This document shows, one piece after another, positions 47,606 through 54,913 of a DNA stretch of 64,000 nucleotides (within the stretch, counting starts at the first letter, position 1; each line of letters starts with the position of its first letter). The notes beneath the pieces were generated by a model. The model had not been told where the DNA came from, searched no databases, and saw nothing but the letters and a program-made list of their open reading frames with translations. This stretch comes from Jeotgalibaca caeni. Lineage in GTDB: Bacteria; Bacillota; Bacilli; Lactobacillales; Aerococcaceae. A program made the translations under genes and the position numbers. The stretch lies in the NCBI RefSeq assembly GCF_028863945.1, contig NZ_JARBEA010000005.1, forward strand, positions 17,122-81,121, in the 5' to 3' direction.

Positions 47606-48247
47606 CTAATTTGTGTTTTTCTTTTTTTCCGCAAAGTACAATTGCGCTTCTTTTATTTCTTCCCGAATTGCGGACATCTCTTGATCCAATTGAAACGCGG
47701 CTTCTGCTGCCCGAATCAAACGGTTGTGCAACTCTTCTGGATATTCACCGCTATATTTATAATTGAGGGTATGGTCAATCGTTGACCAAAAATTCATTGC
47801 TAAGGTCCGGATTTGGATCTCACAAAGAATTACTTTTTCTTCTCTTGCCCGTTGGACCGGGTATTCAATCACTAAATGGTACGAGCGATAGCCGCTCTCT
47901 TTTTTATGCGTGATATAATCCCGTTCAATAATAATCGTGAAGTCATTACGCGCACGCAGCAGTTCTACTACTTCATAAATATCTTCTACAAATTGGCACA
48001 TGATGCGGATACCAGCAATATCTTGAACGTCTTCTTCTAGCCGGTCTAGGGCGATGTTACGGATTTCCGCTTTTTCTAAAATACTTTCTTTGGTTTTTAC
48101 TCGTCCCGTAATAAATTCGATGGGGGCATGAGAATGACTATCGCGGTATTCTCGTCTAATGCCTTTTAGTTTTACTTTTAACTCTTCTACCGCTTGTTCA
48201 TATGGTGCTAAAAAAGCATGCCAATCGGTAACGAATTGATTTTCCAT
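47606..48247 (-). CDS. relQ: Small alarmone synthetase RelQ (YjbM)
   Basis: A 213-residue single-domain (p)ppGpp synthetase without hydrolase or regulatory domains. RelA/SpoT synthetase motifs are visible: the ATP-binding FITGRVKTKESILEK, IAGIRIMCQFVEDIYEV, the GTP-binding SGYRSYHLVIEYPV, and EIQIRTLAMNFWSTIDH with the catalytic Glu. It forms tetramers and is inhibited by RNA in E. faecalis. I take the ATG at 48247; a GTG at 48256 in frame is possible. Upstream is an extended -10 (TGCTAAAAT, near 48284). Confidence 0.95.
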   Translation of the reverse strand: MENQFVTDWHAFLAPYEQAVEELKVKLKGIRREYRDSHSHAPIEFITGRVKTKESILEKAEIRNIALDRLEEDVQDIAGIRIMCQFVEDIYEVVELLRARNDFTIIIERDYITHKKESGYRSYHLVIEYPVQRAREEKVILCEIQIRTLAMNFWSTIDHTLNYKYSGEYPEELHNRLIRAAEAAFQLDQEMSAIREEIKEAQLYFAEKKKNTN

Positions 48248-48364
48248 ACTCAACACCCGTTCTTTATGATTTTCAGTACATCATTATTTTAGCACAAAGA
48301 AGGAGGTTATCGAAACATCCTACTTGCTACTATTTTGAATCAGAAACAATATTTTTGGTGAATT

Positions 48365-48393
48365 TTGACAAAAGCTGATATGATACATTATAT
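48365..48393 (+). promoter_or_regulatory. Possible promoter of the CYTH gene
   Basis: -35 TTGACA (48365-48370) is perfect; 17 bases later TTATAT (48388-48393) is a weak -10. The leader would be unusually short (about 13 bases), so an alternative -10 may be used. Its -35 region overlaps the divergent relQ promoter region. Confidence 0.5.
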
Positions 48394-48412
48394 GAAGGAA
48401 GGATGCGATTGC

Positions 48413-48994
48413 ATGAGCCAACAAGTAGAAAAGGAATTCAAAAACTTATTAACGAAAGAAGAGTTTGAACGATTACTGGTTGACTTCAACTTATTGGAAG
48501 TCGAACCACTCCATCAAACCAATTTTTACTATGATTCAAAGGATGGTGCGTTGCGTGCGCTCCATATGGGGTTGCGGATCCGCCTCTATGACGACAAAGG
48601 GGAACAAACCTTAAAATCTCCAATCAGCAAAAATGAAAAACTTGAAACGACCGATGAATTAAGCTTAGAAGAAGCAACCACATTAGCAGATAATGGGAAG
48701 CTGAAGACAGATGGTTATGTAGCTGCTCTGCTGCGTAATTCAGAAATTGAGGTGGCTGACCTGGAACAAATTGGTCAGTTATCTACGATTCGCTATGAAG
48801 TTCCAGTAGAAGGCGGTGTCTTTTTCTTAGATGAAAGTTATTATCAAGACCAAAAAGATTACGAACTAGAATTCGAAGCAGAGGAATTAGAAACAGGTGC
48901 TCTTCTATTTGAACAATTCCTAGAAAGCCATCAAATTAATCACAGACATACCGCACAAAAAATTGAACGTGCCCTAAATTATCCGAACAGCTAA
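48413..48994 (+). CDS. yjbK: CYTH domain protein (YjbK-like triphosphatase)
   Basis: A 193-residue CYTH-fold protein. The ExExK-like start VEKEFKNLL (residues about 6-14), the RIR and QTLKSP segments, and the acidic YELEFEAEE of the triphosphate tunnel are present. YjbK from B. subtilis hydrolyses inorganic triphosphate. The gene often lies opposite relQ, as here. The frame opens at 48365; AAGGAAGGATG before the ATG at 48413 (MSQQVEKEF) supports the chosen start. Confidence 0.9.
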   Translation: MSQQVEKEFKNLLTKEEFERLLVDFNLLEVEPLHQTNFYYDSKDGALRALHMGLRIRLYDDKGEQTLKSPISKNEKLETTDELSLEEATTLADNGKLKTDGYVAALLRNSEIEVADLEQIGQLSTIRYEVPVEGGVFFLDESYYQDQKDYELEFEAEELETGALLFEQFLESHQINHRHTAQKIERALNYPNS

Positions 48995-49096
48995 ACAATG
49001 GTTTAACTTTTTGACGACATTTTATGTAATTTTTGTTTATTTTTGACTGAAATGTGAACATTTGTTAGAAATTGAAAGTTATTGAAAGCATCTTGT

Positions 49097-49126
49097 TTTA
49101 CAATTGTTCCTTTTACTATGTATAAT
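49097..49126 (+). promoter_or_regulatory. Promoter of the leader ORF and spxH
   Basis: -35 TTTACA (49097-49102), 18-base spacer, -10 TATAAT (49121-49126). The transcript would begin near 49133, leaving about 105 bases before spxH, including the 24-codon leader ORF. Confidence 0.7.
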
Positions 49127-49170
49127 GTGTTCATAGTAAAAAGCTTCTCGGATAACCAAGGAGTTATTTT

Positions 49171-49245
49171 ATGTTAGGCACAGTGCAATTAAAATGGACT
49201 TGTGGCGAAAAATACAGGACGTCTAGGAAGGGATTATATGAATAG
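49171..49245 (+). CDS. 24-residue leader ORF overlapping the spxH start
   Basis: An ATG at 49171 with a strong AAGGAG 7 bases upstream opens a 24-codon ORF (MLGTVQLKWTCGEKY then RTSRKGLYE). Its stop TAG (49243-49245) is 5 bases past the spxH ATG at 49238, in another frame, giving an 8-base overlap. The spxH ribosome site (AAGGGA) is inside it. The peptide contains one Cys and no known domain. It is either a translated coupling/leader peptide or chance; the ribosome site argues for translation. Confidence 0.55.
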   Translation: MLGTVQLKWTCGEKYRTSRKGLYE

Positions 49246-49939
49246 ACAACAGAACACACTGCGTCCTCTCTCTTCTTCACAACAAATTTATGAGTTATAT
49301 TTATTTGTGAATCCGATAGGCTTAAAATGTTATAACAGTGAGCAAGAAGTTCTACGTTTCATTGAGGATGTTGAGGGTGTAAAGATTCATTTTCGATTCA
49401 TTACTTTCCACAACTTTAATACCGTAACCCAATATATGAAAAGGTTAAACTTGCCAACAAATAATTTGCAACTACGTAATCAAATGTATCAAACCATATA
49501 TGACGCATGCCTTGCTTACAAAGCAGCTTTGATGCAAGGGAAAAAACGCGGAAGAAAATTCTTATTGCTCTTGCAAAAGGAATTAACCAGTCACCCAATC
49601 GAGTATAGTGATGAATTGTTGACTAGGGTAGCGGAAGGTGCACGCTTAGATGTTGATATGTTTTTTGAAGACAAGGCCTCGGGTTTTGTGAAAAGTAGTT
49701 ATGAAGCCGATCAACAGATTGGACAGGAAATGAACATCCTTCAAACTCCTTCTTTGGTTATTTTCGATAGTTTGAATAATCATTTTGGAGTCTTGCTAGA
49801 AGATAACATAACCTATGATTTAATTGAAGAAGCAATTGGACAGCCGCTTACTACCTTGAACACGAGTCATGACACCCAGGTTTTGAAGAAAGATAACGTT
49901 CGCATTATTGGCAAAGACTACTTAAGTATTATTAAATAA
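49238..49939 (+). CDS. spxH: Spx adaptor SpxH (YjbH), DsbA-like fold
   Basis: A 233-residue thioredoxin-superfamily protein of the YjbH/SpxH type, the adaptor that delivers Spx to ClpXP. It opens with the ELYLFVNPIGLKCYNSEQ block; the usual CPxC motif of YjbH is reduced to one Cys in NPIGLKCY, as in several lactic acid bacteria, so no disulphide exchange is expected. The second half has the cis-Pro region LQTPSLVIFDS. I start at 49238 (MNRQQN) with AAGGGA; a longer frame starts at 49202. spx itself is at 59.7 kb. The IS element lies 20 bases after its stop. Confidence 0.85.
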   Translation: MNRQQNTLRPLSSSQQIYELYLFVNPIGLKCYNSEQEVLRFIEDVEGVKIHFRFITFHNFNTVTQYMKRLNLPTNNLQLRNQMYQTIYDACLAYKAALMQGKKRGRKFLLLLQKELTSHPIEYSDELLTRVAEGARLDVDMFFEDKASGFVKSSYEADQQIGQEMNILQTPSLVIFDSLNNHFGVLLEDNITYDLIEEAIGQPLTTLNTSHDTQVLKKDNVRIIGKDYLSIIK

Positions 49940-49956
49940 AAAGAAAGGCTAGCGAT
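49939..49956 (+). terminator. Left arm of the bidirectional spxH/pepF terminator, split by the IS
   Basis: AAAAGAAAGGCTAGCGAT, the exact reverse complement of the right arm at 51888-51905. Without the insertion these would form an 18-bp hairpin with a T5 loop between convergent spxH and pepF. The stem is now 1.9 kb apart. Confidence 0.85.
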
Positions 49957-50020
49957 TTTTGATATGCTCCCCCCTAAAGTAGACACTTGAAAAAGTAAAA
50001 CTACTTAAGGGGGAGTTTTT

Positions 50021-50776
50021 TTGCGTTCAAATAGGAAACATACAACCGAAGAACTGGGAAGGTATATCCAGTTCTATCTGGAAGAAGGAAAAAGTTATCG
50101 GGAATTAAAGAAGGATTATGGATTGTTGTTAGCCGAAACGACCTTCGGTCAAAACGTCCTCCGCTACCTGGAACATGGCATGTCCGGCATTCAGAGCCAG
50201 GCAAAAAATAATACTTACAGCCGAGCCTTCAAGGAAACGGTTGTCCAGGAGCACTTGCAAGAAGGAGTGACGCTCAGTCAGCTGGCGCGCAAGTATCAAA
50301 TTCCCCAAGTCTCTACGGTAAGGCGTTGGGTAATCAGGTATACTGGAGGGGAAGAAATCAGGAACTACATTCCCAAACCCGAGGTGTATACGATGACAGG
50401 CAAAAAAACAACTCAAGAAGAAAGAATTGAAATCGTCAAAGACTATCTGGTCACCGGCCTATCCTATAAAGATACCGCTGAAAAGCACGGTGTGTCCTAC
50501 AACAATGTCTATGCATGGGTACAGAAGTACAAGGACCACGGTCCTGCGGGCCTGGCAGACGGACGGGGCCGGGGAAAGCCGAATGCGATCCAGACCGCGG
50601 AAGAAAAGCTGCGGACGGAAAATGTGGCCTTGAAAGCGCGCAATCAGTACCTGGAAGCAGAGAACGCTGCACTAAAAAAGTTAGAAGAAATGGAAAGAGA
50701 GTTGATATTACGCAAACACGGTATGAAGCGGAGTACCAAACAATCAAGAAGCTCGAAAAAAAAGGGTTCAAAATAA
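50021..50776 (+). CDS. IS3-family OrfA (DNA-binding subunit)
   Basis: A 251-residue protein with two helix-turn-helix domains (FKETVVQEHLQEGVTLSQLARKY and ERIEIVKDYLVTGLSYKDTAEKHGVSYNNVYAWVQKY) and a leucine-zipper-like helix (LRTENVALKARNQYLEAENAALKKLEEME). It starts at a TTG with GGGGGAG 6 bases upstream. It recognises the IS ends. Translation can slip -1 at A_AAA_AAG (50674-50680) into orfB. Confidence 0.92.
   Translation: MRSNRKHTTEELGRYIQFYLEEGKSYRELKKDYGLLLAETTFGQNVLRYLEHGMSGIQSQAKNNTYSRAFKETVVQEHLQEGVTLSQLARKYQIPQVSTVRRWVIRYTGGEEIRNYIPKPEVYTMTGKKTTQEERIEIVKDYLVTGLSYKDTAEKHGVSYNNVYAWVQKYKDHGPAGLADGRGRGKPNAIQTAEEKLRTENVALKARNQYLEAENAALKKLEEMERELILRKHGMKRSTKQSRSSKKKGSK
50674..50680 (+). 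promoter_or_regulatory. Programmed -1 frameshift site A_AAA_AAG
   Basis: The heptamer AAAAAAG is read CTA-AAA-AAG in the orfA frame; slipping back by one gives AAA-AAA-G and continues in the orfB frame (VRRNGKRVDITQ). The fused OrfAB transposase would have 220 residues of OrfA plus the OrfB part. A second A-run (AAAAAAAAGGG, 50757-50767) lies near the end of orfA. Confidence 0.85.
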
Positions 50777-51567
50777 GCCACCTTTGTGCTGCTTTAGAAG
50801 TGGGCCGCTCCGGCTACTACAAGTGGCTGAACCGGAAACCCACCGCGTCGGAAAAACGTCTGCGTAAGCTGATGGGACTGATTCTTCAGGTCTATGAAGA
50901 GCACAGGGGGATTTACGGCTACCGCCGCATCACCATCTATCTCAACCATTTCCTGGGCGCGAAAGTGAACCATAAGCTTGTGTACCGCTTGATGAAACTG
51001 GCGGGCTTGAAGGCCGTTATCCGCCGGAAACGCTATGCCTATAAACTGCACAAGCCAGCACATGTGGCAGAGAACATCCTGAACCGGGAATTCCGAAAGG
51101 CCTACCAGCCGATGACAGTGCTGTTGACCGATGTCACGGAATTCAAGTACGGGCAGCAATCCAAAGCTTATCTCAGCGCGATTTTGGATTATGGGGAAAA
51201 TAAAATTGTGGCCTATCAACTGTCGAAGGCGAACAACAACGCCTTGGTCCGAGATACCGTCAGCCAAATCAAGGACCAGCTTATCCCAAGCAAAACGCTG
51301 CTGCACAGTGACCGCGGGTTCCAGTATACCTCGCATGGCTTCAAAAAATTCGTGGCAGAAAACCGCCTCATCCAGAGCATGTCCCGAGTGGGCAAATGCA
51401 TCGACAACGGGCCGATGGAGAACTTCTGGGGAATCATCAAAGAGGAGATGTACCGCCTCAAGACCTATCAGAGTTTTGAGGAACTGGAGCAGGATATTAA
51501 ACAATACATTGCTTTTTATAACACCCGACGGGTGACCTTGAAGATGGGCTTGGGGATTCCAGCTTAA
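50680..51567 (+). CDS. IS3-family OrfB (integrase-type transposase catalytic part)
   Basis: The rve integrase domain, made as a fusion with OrfA by frameshifting. HTH_21 (GRSGYYKWL), then IYGYRRI, and the catalytic residues D in LLTDVTEFKY, D in LHSDRGFQYTS, E in NFWGIIKEEMYR are intact. The last residues (LKMGLGIPA) stop early compared with the usual PxEYR ending of IS3 transposases, so the C terminus may be shortened by a frameshift or by the following segment. Coordinates start at the shift, not a start codon. Confidence 0.9.
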   Translation, partial: VRRNGKRVDITQTRYEAEYQTIKKLEKKGFKISHLCAALEVGRSGYYKWLNRKPTASEKRLRKLMGLILQVYEEHRGIYGYRRITIYLNHFLGAKVNHKLVYRLMKLAGLKAVIRRKRYAYKLHKPAHVAENILNREFRKAYQPMTVLLTDVTEFKYGQQSKAYLSAILDYGENKIVAYQLSKANNNALVRDTVSQIKDQLIPSKTLLHSDRGFQYTSHGFKKFVAENRLIQSMSRVGKCIDNGPMENFWGIIKEEMYRLKTYQSFEELEQDIKQYIAFYNTRRVTLKMGLGIPA

Positions 51568-51850
51568 AAAATATGATGCTAGTAGATATAATTTTAGGAA
51601 ATCCCGCAGGCCGGTGTGGTTGCTTGTGGCCGTGTCAAGGATGCGATGCGAAATACGCCCCGTTGGCGCTTCAGCGCGTACGGGGCGTATGAGGCTCGCA
51701 AGCCCGGAGACCTTGGCTCCGGGCGGTCCCACGGCAATACACAAGCAAACACGCAGGCCGGAGGGCATTTCCTTCGCCAACACCCAATACGGGGGCAATT
51801 AAAAATGCCATGCACAACAAACGTTATACATGGCATAAACTATTTTGTTT
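51568..51850 (+). other. GC-rich structured 3' segment of the IS, non-coding
   Basis: About 280 bases after orfB with higher GC than both host and transposase gene. It folds into a multi-branch form: P1 51609-51634 with 51730-51759 (TTGCTTGTG / CACAAGCAA and GCCGTG / CACGGC), enclosing P2 51653-51690 (ATACGCCCCGT / ACGGGGCGTAT, inner GCGCT/AGCGC) and P3 51702-51724 (GCCCGGAG / CTCCGGGC). CGCAGGCCGG is repeated directly at 51605 and 51752. A small TGCCATG/CATGGCA hairpin follows. It could be an IS-encoded RNA, a nested MITE, or a transposition-site structure; no function is known to me. Confidence 0.6.
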
Positions 51851-51887
51851 TTTTACCTGTCTACTTGACAGGGGGCAGTTCATTTTT

Positions 51888-51905
51888 ATCGCTAGCCTTT
51901 CTTTT
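51888..51905 (-). terminator. Right arm of the bidirectional spxH/pepF terminator, split by the IS
   Basis: ATCGCTAGCCTTTCTTTT, exact complement of 49939-49956. It lies 6 bases past the pepF stop. Splitting should remove termination of pepF at this point; transcripts would now run into the IS antisense. Confidence 0.85.
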
Positions 51906-51910
51906 CTTCT

Positions 51911-53728
51911 TTAGGATTGGCTATCTTCAATCAATTTTTCTAATTCATCGAGACGGCTTTCGAAAACTTTCATCGCATCTTCAATGTAGGTAGCTTCTGT
52001 CATATCTACGCCGGCTTTTTTCATTACTTCAATCGGATAAGCACTGCTGCCTGATTTCAGGTATGTTAGATATTTTTCTAAAGCATTTTCTTCACCATCT
52101 AAAATGCGTTGTGCTAACGCTGTTGCTGCAGAGAAACCAGTTGCGTATTGATATACGTAGTAGTTGTAGTAGAAATGCGGAATTCTGGTCCATTCTAAGG
52201 CAATTTCTGGATCTCTTTCTACAGCCGGTCCATAATACTTCGCATTCAAGTCGCCATAGTAGTCTGTCAATAATTCTTGCGTTAACGGAATTCCTTCTTG
52301 TGCTTTTTGGTGAATGAAGTGTTCAAATTCAGCAAACTGCGTTTGACGGAAAATGGTTCCTTTGAACCCATCTAAATAGTGGTTCAGGATGAAGATTCGT
52401 ACGTTTGGATCTGTTTGTGTTTTCAACAAGTAGTCCGTTAAAATATTTTCGTTCGTAGTAGAAGCAATTTCTGCCAAGAAAATAGAATAATCGCCGTATG
52501 CATACGGTTGATTGTTACGGGTAAAGTAACTGTGGACACTGTGTCCTAATTCATGAACCAAGGTATAGAAATGATTCAAGGAATCTTGCCAGTTCATCAA
52601 GATATACGGGTTTGTGTCATAAGCACCTGATGAGTAAGCACCACTTCTCTTGCCTTCATTCTCGTGCCAATCCACCCAGCGGTTCTCAAATGCTTCTTTC
52701 AAAATTGTTTGGTACTCTTCGCCTAATGGTTGAAGAGCTTTTAGTGTTTCTGCTGTTGCTTCTTCGATGGTATATTCAATAGGAGCTTTCCCGGTTAATG
52801 GTGTATACATATCGTACATATGCAAGGTATCCACATTCAATAACTTTTTGCGAAGCTCTACATAGCGGTGAAGGAGCGGCAAGTTTTTGTTCACTACATC
52901 TAGCAACGTATCGTATACGCTCTCTGGAATATGGTTATTCGCCAGAGAAGCAGCACGTGCAGAAGGGAAATTCCGGACTTTCGCTTGGTAGTTATGCGCC
53001 TTTACGTGCGTTCCCAAGGTAGTCGCAAATGTATTTTTCAAACCTTCATATGTTTTGTATAACGTTTTGAAAGCTTCTTCGCGTACTTCGCGGTTGGTAC
53101 TTTCCATTAGTTTCCCAAATAGTCCATGAGACAACTTCACTTCATTGCCCTCTTCGTCTTTTACAGTTGGGAACTCGATATCCGCGTTATTTAAAACGGA
53201 GAAGGTACGGCTCGCACTAGAGAAAATTTCGGACGCTCCGGCTAATAATTCTTCTTCTCGTGCACTTAACACGTGCTCACGTTGTGAAGTCAAATCATCC
53301 AGCATGTGACGGTAAGGAGCTAACCCTTCGTTTTCATTCAAGTATGCTTCTAATGTTTCTTCTTCCATTTCTAATACTTCTGGGTTAAACCAAGAACTTG
53401 CTTCCCCTAACTGGGTTAGTACCGCTATCGCTTTGTCATGCAAAGTCTGATACGTGCTATTTGCTGTATCTTGGTCATTTTTCAAATGAGAGTACACGTA
53501 TGCGCGCTCTGCCTTTTGATTTACTTCTAGAATGGTTTCGATTCCCTTTAATAGGGCATCGCTGCTTGTTCCTAGAGTTCCTTGCAGTCCTTTTACTTCT
53601 TCAGCTAAGGCACTGATTTCTTTTAATTCTGTTTCAAACGCTTCGTCTGATGTATAAATAACGCTTAGATCCCACGTCATTTCAACCGGAACTTCGTCAC
53701 GCTTCGGTAATTGCTTTACTTCGGCCAT
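51911..53728 (-). CDS. pepF: Oligoendopeptidase F
   Basis: A 605-residue M3B zinc metallopeptidase that degrades 7-17-residue peptides in the cytoplasm. The zinc motif HELGHSVHSYF (HExxH) lies near residue 389 and the third ligand region EIASTTNE near 417. The M3 helical N domain fills residues 1-200. The frame opens to 53749; GGAGG before the ATG at 53728 (MAEVKQLPKRDE) is preferred. No signal peptide. It is the gene downstream of coiA (often together). Confidence 0.97.
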   Translation of the reverse strand: MAEVKQLPKRDEVPVEMTWDLSVIYTSDEAFETELKEISALAEEVKGLQGTLGTSSDALLKGIETILEVNQKAERAYVYSHLKNDQDTANSTYQTLHDKAIAVLTQLGEASSWFNPEVLEMEEETLEAYLNENEGLAPYRHMLDDLTSQREHVLSAREEELLAGASEIFSSASRTFSVLNNADIEFPTVKDEEGNEVKLSHGLFGKLMESTNREVREEAFKTLYKTYEGLKNTFATTLGTHVKAHNYQAKVRNFPSARAASLANNHIPESVYDTLLDVVNKNLPLLHRYVELRKKLLNVDTLHMYDMYTPLTGKAPIEYTIEEATAETLKALQPLGEEYQTILKEAFENRWVDWHENEGKRSGAYSSGAYDTNPYILMNWQDSLNHFYTLVHELGHSVHSYFTRNNQPYAYGDYSIFLAEIASTTNENILTDYLLKTQTDPNVRIFILNHYLDGFKGTIFRQTQFAEFEHFIHQKAQEGIPLTQELLTDYYGDLNAKYYGPAVERDPEIALEWTRIPHFYYNYYVYQYATGFSAATALAQRILDGEENALEKYLTYLKSGSSAYPIEVMKKAGVDMTEATYIEDAMKVFESRLDELEKLIEDSQS

Positions 53729-53816
53729 TCGTGTTGCCTCCTCAATCAATTTTAATAATACCTATTGAATATCTTATCATAATCTCATCATTTTAGAAGA
53801 AAAGAGAACCAATTGT

Positions 53817-54860
53817 TTAGAAAATTTTTAGTACTTGCCATACTTCGGGAGCGATTTGCTGCAACCGCCCTCTTTTTTCCAATTCCTGTACGAAATCAAA
53901 GAGCGGTTTAGACTTCACATCTTCCGCTACAAACAACATGGGCGAAGAAAACATTGATCCAGCATATTGGGCAACTTCCTTTCCCTCTATCACTCCTTCT
54001 CTTCCCTCCAACCATCTCAAAAAATGATACTTCCAAATATAAGTCGGGCCGGCATCGGGTATTGACTTCGTAGGAACGGTAAATAACCAATCCGGTAAAG
54101 TTTGAAGAGGCTGCTTTGCGAGGTACAGTTCTTCCAAGAAGAGCCGGTGCCGCTCGTCCCGCCGTTGAAGAAGAGTCATTCGTTTACTCATTGCCATGAA
54201 GTCGTACGCTCGCGTTGGGACCGGATAACGCCCTCGTCCTTCATATGAATTTTTCATCTGCTCAAAAGTAAGAGAACTTAACCTTCGGGTACTTTTGAGG
54301 CTGATTAACCGGTTTCTTCTATTAAAATGGATGTGCTGATAAGAACATAACTCATCCCGCATACTATCGAAGGTCAGGAACCCATATCCTGCCTCCTTGC
54401 CATAATGAAAGAACCGACTCTGCTTCTCCATTAAGGTATCTTTCAGCTCATACTCCTTTCCGCACAACCAAATCACTTCATACCCCGCCTTCAAATACCC
54501 GTTTGTTCGCTCTACCAATCGTTCCGTTTGAATGGGACTGCATTGATACTCAAGAGCAATATTCCCTCCTACCAATAAGTCGGGCCGTTGTTTCAGCTCC
54601 GGCAGCCAAGCTTCCATTTCTACTTCTATTCCTTGGTCGACTAGCCACTGGAATAATTGTTGCTTCCCTAACAAATGAGCCTGCGTTTCTCCTTCTGAAA
54701 ATTGATGGCATTCGGCATGTGCATAATGACAGAAGTGAGCCAGCTTCCTTCCCCCTTTCTTCAAAAACACTGGTTCCTTGCATCCAGGACACTGCACAGG
54801 ACCTGTTTCCCATTCCTCCGCACTAATGCGCTGGCGTTCTTTTGTTTCTGCATAAAACAT
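53817..54860 (-). CDS. coiA: Competence protein CoiA
   Basis: A 347-residue CoiA-family protein with a predicted N-terminal zinc-binding region (CPGCKEPVFLKKGGRKLAHFCH) and a restriction-endonuclease-like core (ERPDLLVGG then IALEYQC, D and ExQ motif near residues 90-110). CoiA promotes recombination of incoming DNA during transformation. Its neighbours pepF and mecA follow the same order in many Firmicutes, where they are linked to competence. AGGAGGGG precedes the ATG. Confidence 0.9.
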   Translation of the reverse strand: MFYAETKERQRISAEEWETGPVQCPGCKEPVFLKKGGRKLAHFCHYAHAECHQFSEGETQAHLLGKQQLFQWLVDQGIEVEMEAWLPELKQRPDLLVGGNIALEYQCSPIQTERLVERTNGYLKAGYEVIWLCGKEYELKDTLMEKQSRFFHYGKEAGYGFLTFDSMRDELCSYQHIHFNRRNRLISLKSTRRLSSLTFEQMKNSYEGRGRYPVPTRAYDFMAMSKRMTLLQRRDERHRLFLEELYLAKQPLQTLPDWLFTVPTKSIPDAGPTYIWKYHFLRWLEGREGVIEGKEVAQYAGSMFSSPMLFVAEDVKSKPLFDFVQELEKRGRLQQIAPEVWQVLKIF

Positions 54861-54865
54861 AAAAA

Positions 54866-54905
54866 ATCCCCTCCTACATATAAATATGCAAGGAAAAGGG
54901 ATTTC
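54866..54905 (-). terminator. Terminator after the HIT gene, overlapping the coiA leader
   Basis: Minus strand AATCCCTTTTCCTTGCATA / TATGTAGGAGGGGATT imperfect stem followed by TTTTTT. The 3' arm also contains the coiA ribosome site (GGAGGGG), so folding could block coiA translation. Confidence 0.65.
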
Positions 54906-54913
54906 CGTTTTAA

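Larger units (their letters stand above)
49960..51882 (+). mobile_element. IS3-family insertion sequence (IS150-like), 1923 bp
   Basis: The ends start TGATATGCTCCCCCC (49960) and finish GGGGGCAGTTCA (51882); the imperfect inverted repeats share TGA..TGC.CCCC and AGTAGACA. Three T of possible target duplication (49957-49959; 51883-51885) fit the 3-bp IS150 norm, but a T-run makes this ambiguous. Inside are orfA and orfB in overlapping frames with a frameshift site, then about 310 bases after orfB. Base composition is higher in GC than the flanks, pointing to transfer. The catalytic triad is intact, so it may be active. Confidence 0.9.

Noticed and set aside
50794..51798. A 334-residue open frame on the minus strand across the IS
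   Set aside because: It is antisense to the intact DDE transposase, has no ribosome site or recognisable domain, and arises from GC-rich codon use of orfB.
51594..51993. Several short open frames in the GC-rich IS tail on both strands
   Set aside because: Low-complexity Arg/Pro-rich translations with no ribosome sites; explained by the GC-rich palindromic sequence.
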